Shown: piece by piece, positions 63,121-64,000 of the stretch
How positions within the stretch are numbered: position 1 is the stretch's first letter
Layout: every line of letters begins with the position of its first letter
Assembly (NCBI GenBank): GCA_017428245.1
Contig: JAFRRF010000041.1
Location: 19,180-83,179, forward strand
Direction: 5' to 3'
DNA length: 64,000 nt
Source of the DNA: Bacteroidales bacterium
GTDB lineage: Bacteria; Bacteroidota; Bacteroidia; Bacteroidales; UBA932
Notes under the pieces: generated by a model
What the model was told of the DNA's origin: nothing
Seen by the model: the letters and a program-made list of their open reading frames with translations, nothing else
Databases searched by the model: none
Translations under genes and position numbers: made by a program

Positions 63121-64000
63121 CTACTTAATCTGAGCCTGGATCCCGTTGATATCGGTTTCCATGAGTCTCAGCCGAACGGCCTTGCGGATTTCAATGCCTT
63201 CTTCTTCCAGCTCGTAGCTGCTATAGGGTTTGCCGTAGTGCTGCATCGTGTAGGCATCGCGTACTTCGTTAACGGCGGCCCGGATGGTTGACTGCGCGTT
63301 CACGAATGCGCCGTATGGCGTTGCGCGATCGTTCTGGAGAAGGATCAGGTAGGTCTGCGGCTGGGCTTTGATGATATTGACCAATGCGGGCTGCAATGCC
63401 TCCGTTTCGATGTTCTTGTCGTCCAGGCGGAATTGGCCGCGGGCGTTGATCAACAGACGATGGGTGGTCTCCTTGCTCAGTTTGAAATCTTCCTGGACCG
63501 TCAAGCCTTTCTTTTCGGCGTTTTCACGGGTGGGCGGAAGCAGGCGGGGCGCTTCTTTTTCCTGTCCATTGCCGAAGTCACAGTTGTATCTGACCTTCAG
63601 GAGTTCTTTGCCGCGCAGCTGTTCGCGGACATCTTCGATCAGGCCCATCTTGCATTCGGGTTCGGCATCGAGGACGACGGTGTGATAATTACCGCTGAGG
63701 ACGTTGGGCAGGTCTTTTTCCCAAACAGGACTGTAGCTGTAGAGGCCGTCAATCTCTTCCGGGGCGAAGGTCCTCAGATAAAGGAACAGCGTGTCGGCAA
63801 CGGCGTCGCCCCTAATGATCTTGAAGTAGGCATGCTCGGTCCGTTTCTCGATGGGAGCGGAGGATTTCGGTACGACAAGGCCGACTTGCTTGTCGGTCGT
63901 TACGGAATTATCACTAACTTTGTAGTCAGTGACCGTGCGGGCGTTGGCTGCCAGGAAGACCAGCGCCAACGGCAGAAGGTAGAGGCCTCTGAGCGCCCTG
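63121..64000 (-). CDS. ExbD/TolR-like exported protein, partial (5' end beyond window)
   Basis: The frame is open on the complement from the window edge to the stop at 63121, about 293 codons, with the start codon outside. The visible N-terminus is a hydrophobic signal-like stretch (LYLLPLALVFLAANA) before RTVTDYKVSDNS. The last 90 residues resemble the C-terminus of Bacteroidetes ExbD proteins: LILLQNDRATPYGAFVNAQSTIR then AAVNEVRDAYTMQHYGKPYSS. ExbD normally has an N-terminal transmembrane helix with an essential Asp and powers TonB with ExbB. No such Asp is visible in the hydrophobic part seen here. It may be a divergent ExbD or an envelope protein sharing only the periplasmic domain. Confidence 0.55.
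   Translation of the reverse strand, partial: RALRGLYLLPLALVFLAANARTVTDYKVSDNSVTTDKQVGLVVPKSSAPIEKRTEHAYFKIIRGDAVADTLFLYLRTFAPEEIDGLYSYSPVWEKDLPNVLSGNYHTVVLDAEPECKMGLIEDVREQLRGKELLKVRYNCDFGNGQEKEAPRLLPPTRENAEKKGLTVQEDFKLSKETTHRLLINARGQFRLDDKNIETEALQPALVNIIKAQPQTYLILLQNDRATPYGAFVNAQSTIRAAVNEVRDAYTMQHYGKPYSSYELEEEGIEIRKAVRLRLMETDINGIQAQIK

Overview
The window looks like a chromosomal segment of a GC-rich member of the Bacteroidota, most likely order Bacteroidales. Supporting signs are two SusC/SusD pairs, an ECF sigma/FecR/STN-SusC cascade, many lipoprotein signals, an A-rich rather than Shine-Dalgarno style of gene start, and repeated TAnnTTTG -7 promoter boxes in intergenic gaps. No plasmid, phage or insertion-sequence genes and no CRISPR array are visible. 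Genus cannot be fixed from the sequence alone.

Layout. (1) 1-3810, minus strand: a lipoprotein with an intact glutamate-racemase fold, a DEDDy exonuclease, an RlmI-type rRNA methyltransferase and an RluA-type pseudouridine synthase cut by the window edge. (2) 3870-25806, plus strand: a continuous run of twelve genes: PBP4-type D-Ala-D-Ala carboxypeptidase, aminotransferase, SusC, SusD, a repeat lipoprotein, a very large ceramidase-like/GH20/GH20 lipoprotein, murQ, a MurNAc/GlcNAc-type kinase, an MFS sugar transporter, an Ntn-hydrolase/bleomycin-hydrolase fusion, a GH18/GHL10 fusion and an N-formylglutamate-amidohydrolase-like lipoprotein. Read together this is an amino-sugar and peptidoglycan (or N-acylated glycoconjugate) scavenging locus with several unusual multidomain enzymes. 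(3) 25807-39871: a sigma/anti-sigma controlled SusCD locus with DcuC, a duplicated-module lipoprotein, a serine hydrolase and isoaspartyl dipeptidase, suggesting uptake and fermentation of aspartyl peptides. (4) 39877-60979: mainly housekeeping: rplU-rpmA, a C69 dipeptidase, serS-ruvC, a Gly-rich TonB-dependent receptor, PASTA protein-rluD, rpmH-mqnE, polA-sigma-rsmG, an aminotransferase, marC, tpiA, a GH18 and a ThuA lipoprotein, prmA and a histidine phosphatase. (5) 60980-64000: two tRNA-Leu(UAG) genes bracket a small secreted protein and a lysoplasmalogenase. Around them are GGGGC hairpins, TGAT-loop hairpins and two long near-perfect palindromes. An ExbD-like protein enters from the right edge.

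The best candidates for something undescribed are the ceramidase-like/GH20/GH20 fusion in a murQ-murK-SusCD setting, the exported glutamate-racemase homologue divergent from dacB, the Ntn-hydrolase/aminopeptidase-C fusion, and the palindromic elements at the tRNA-Leu loci. All functional statements come from motif recognition by eye; no database search was run.
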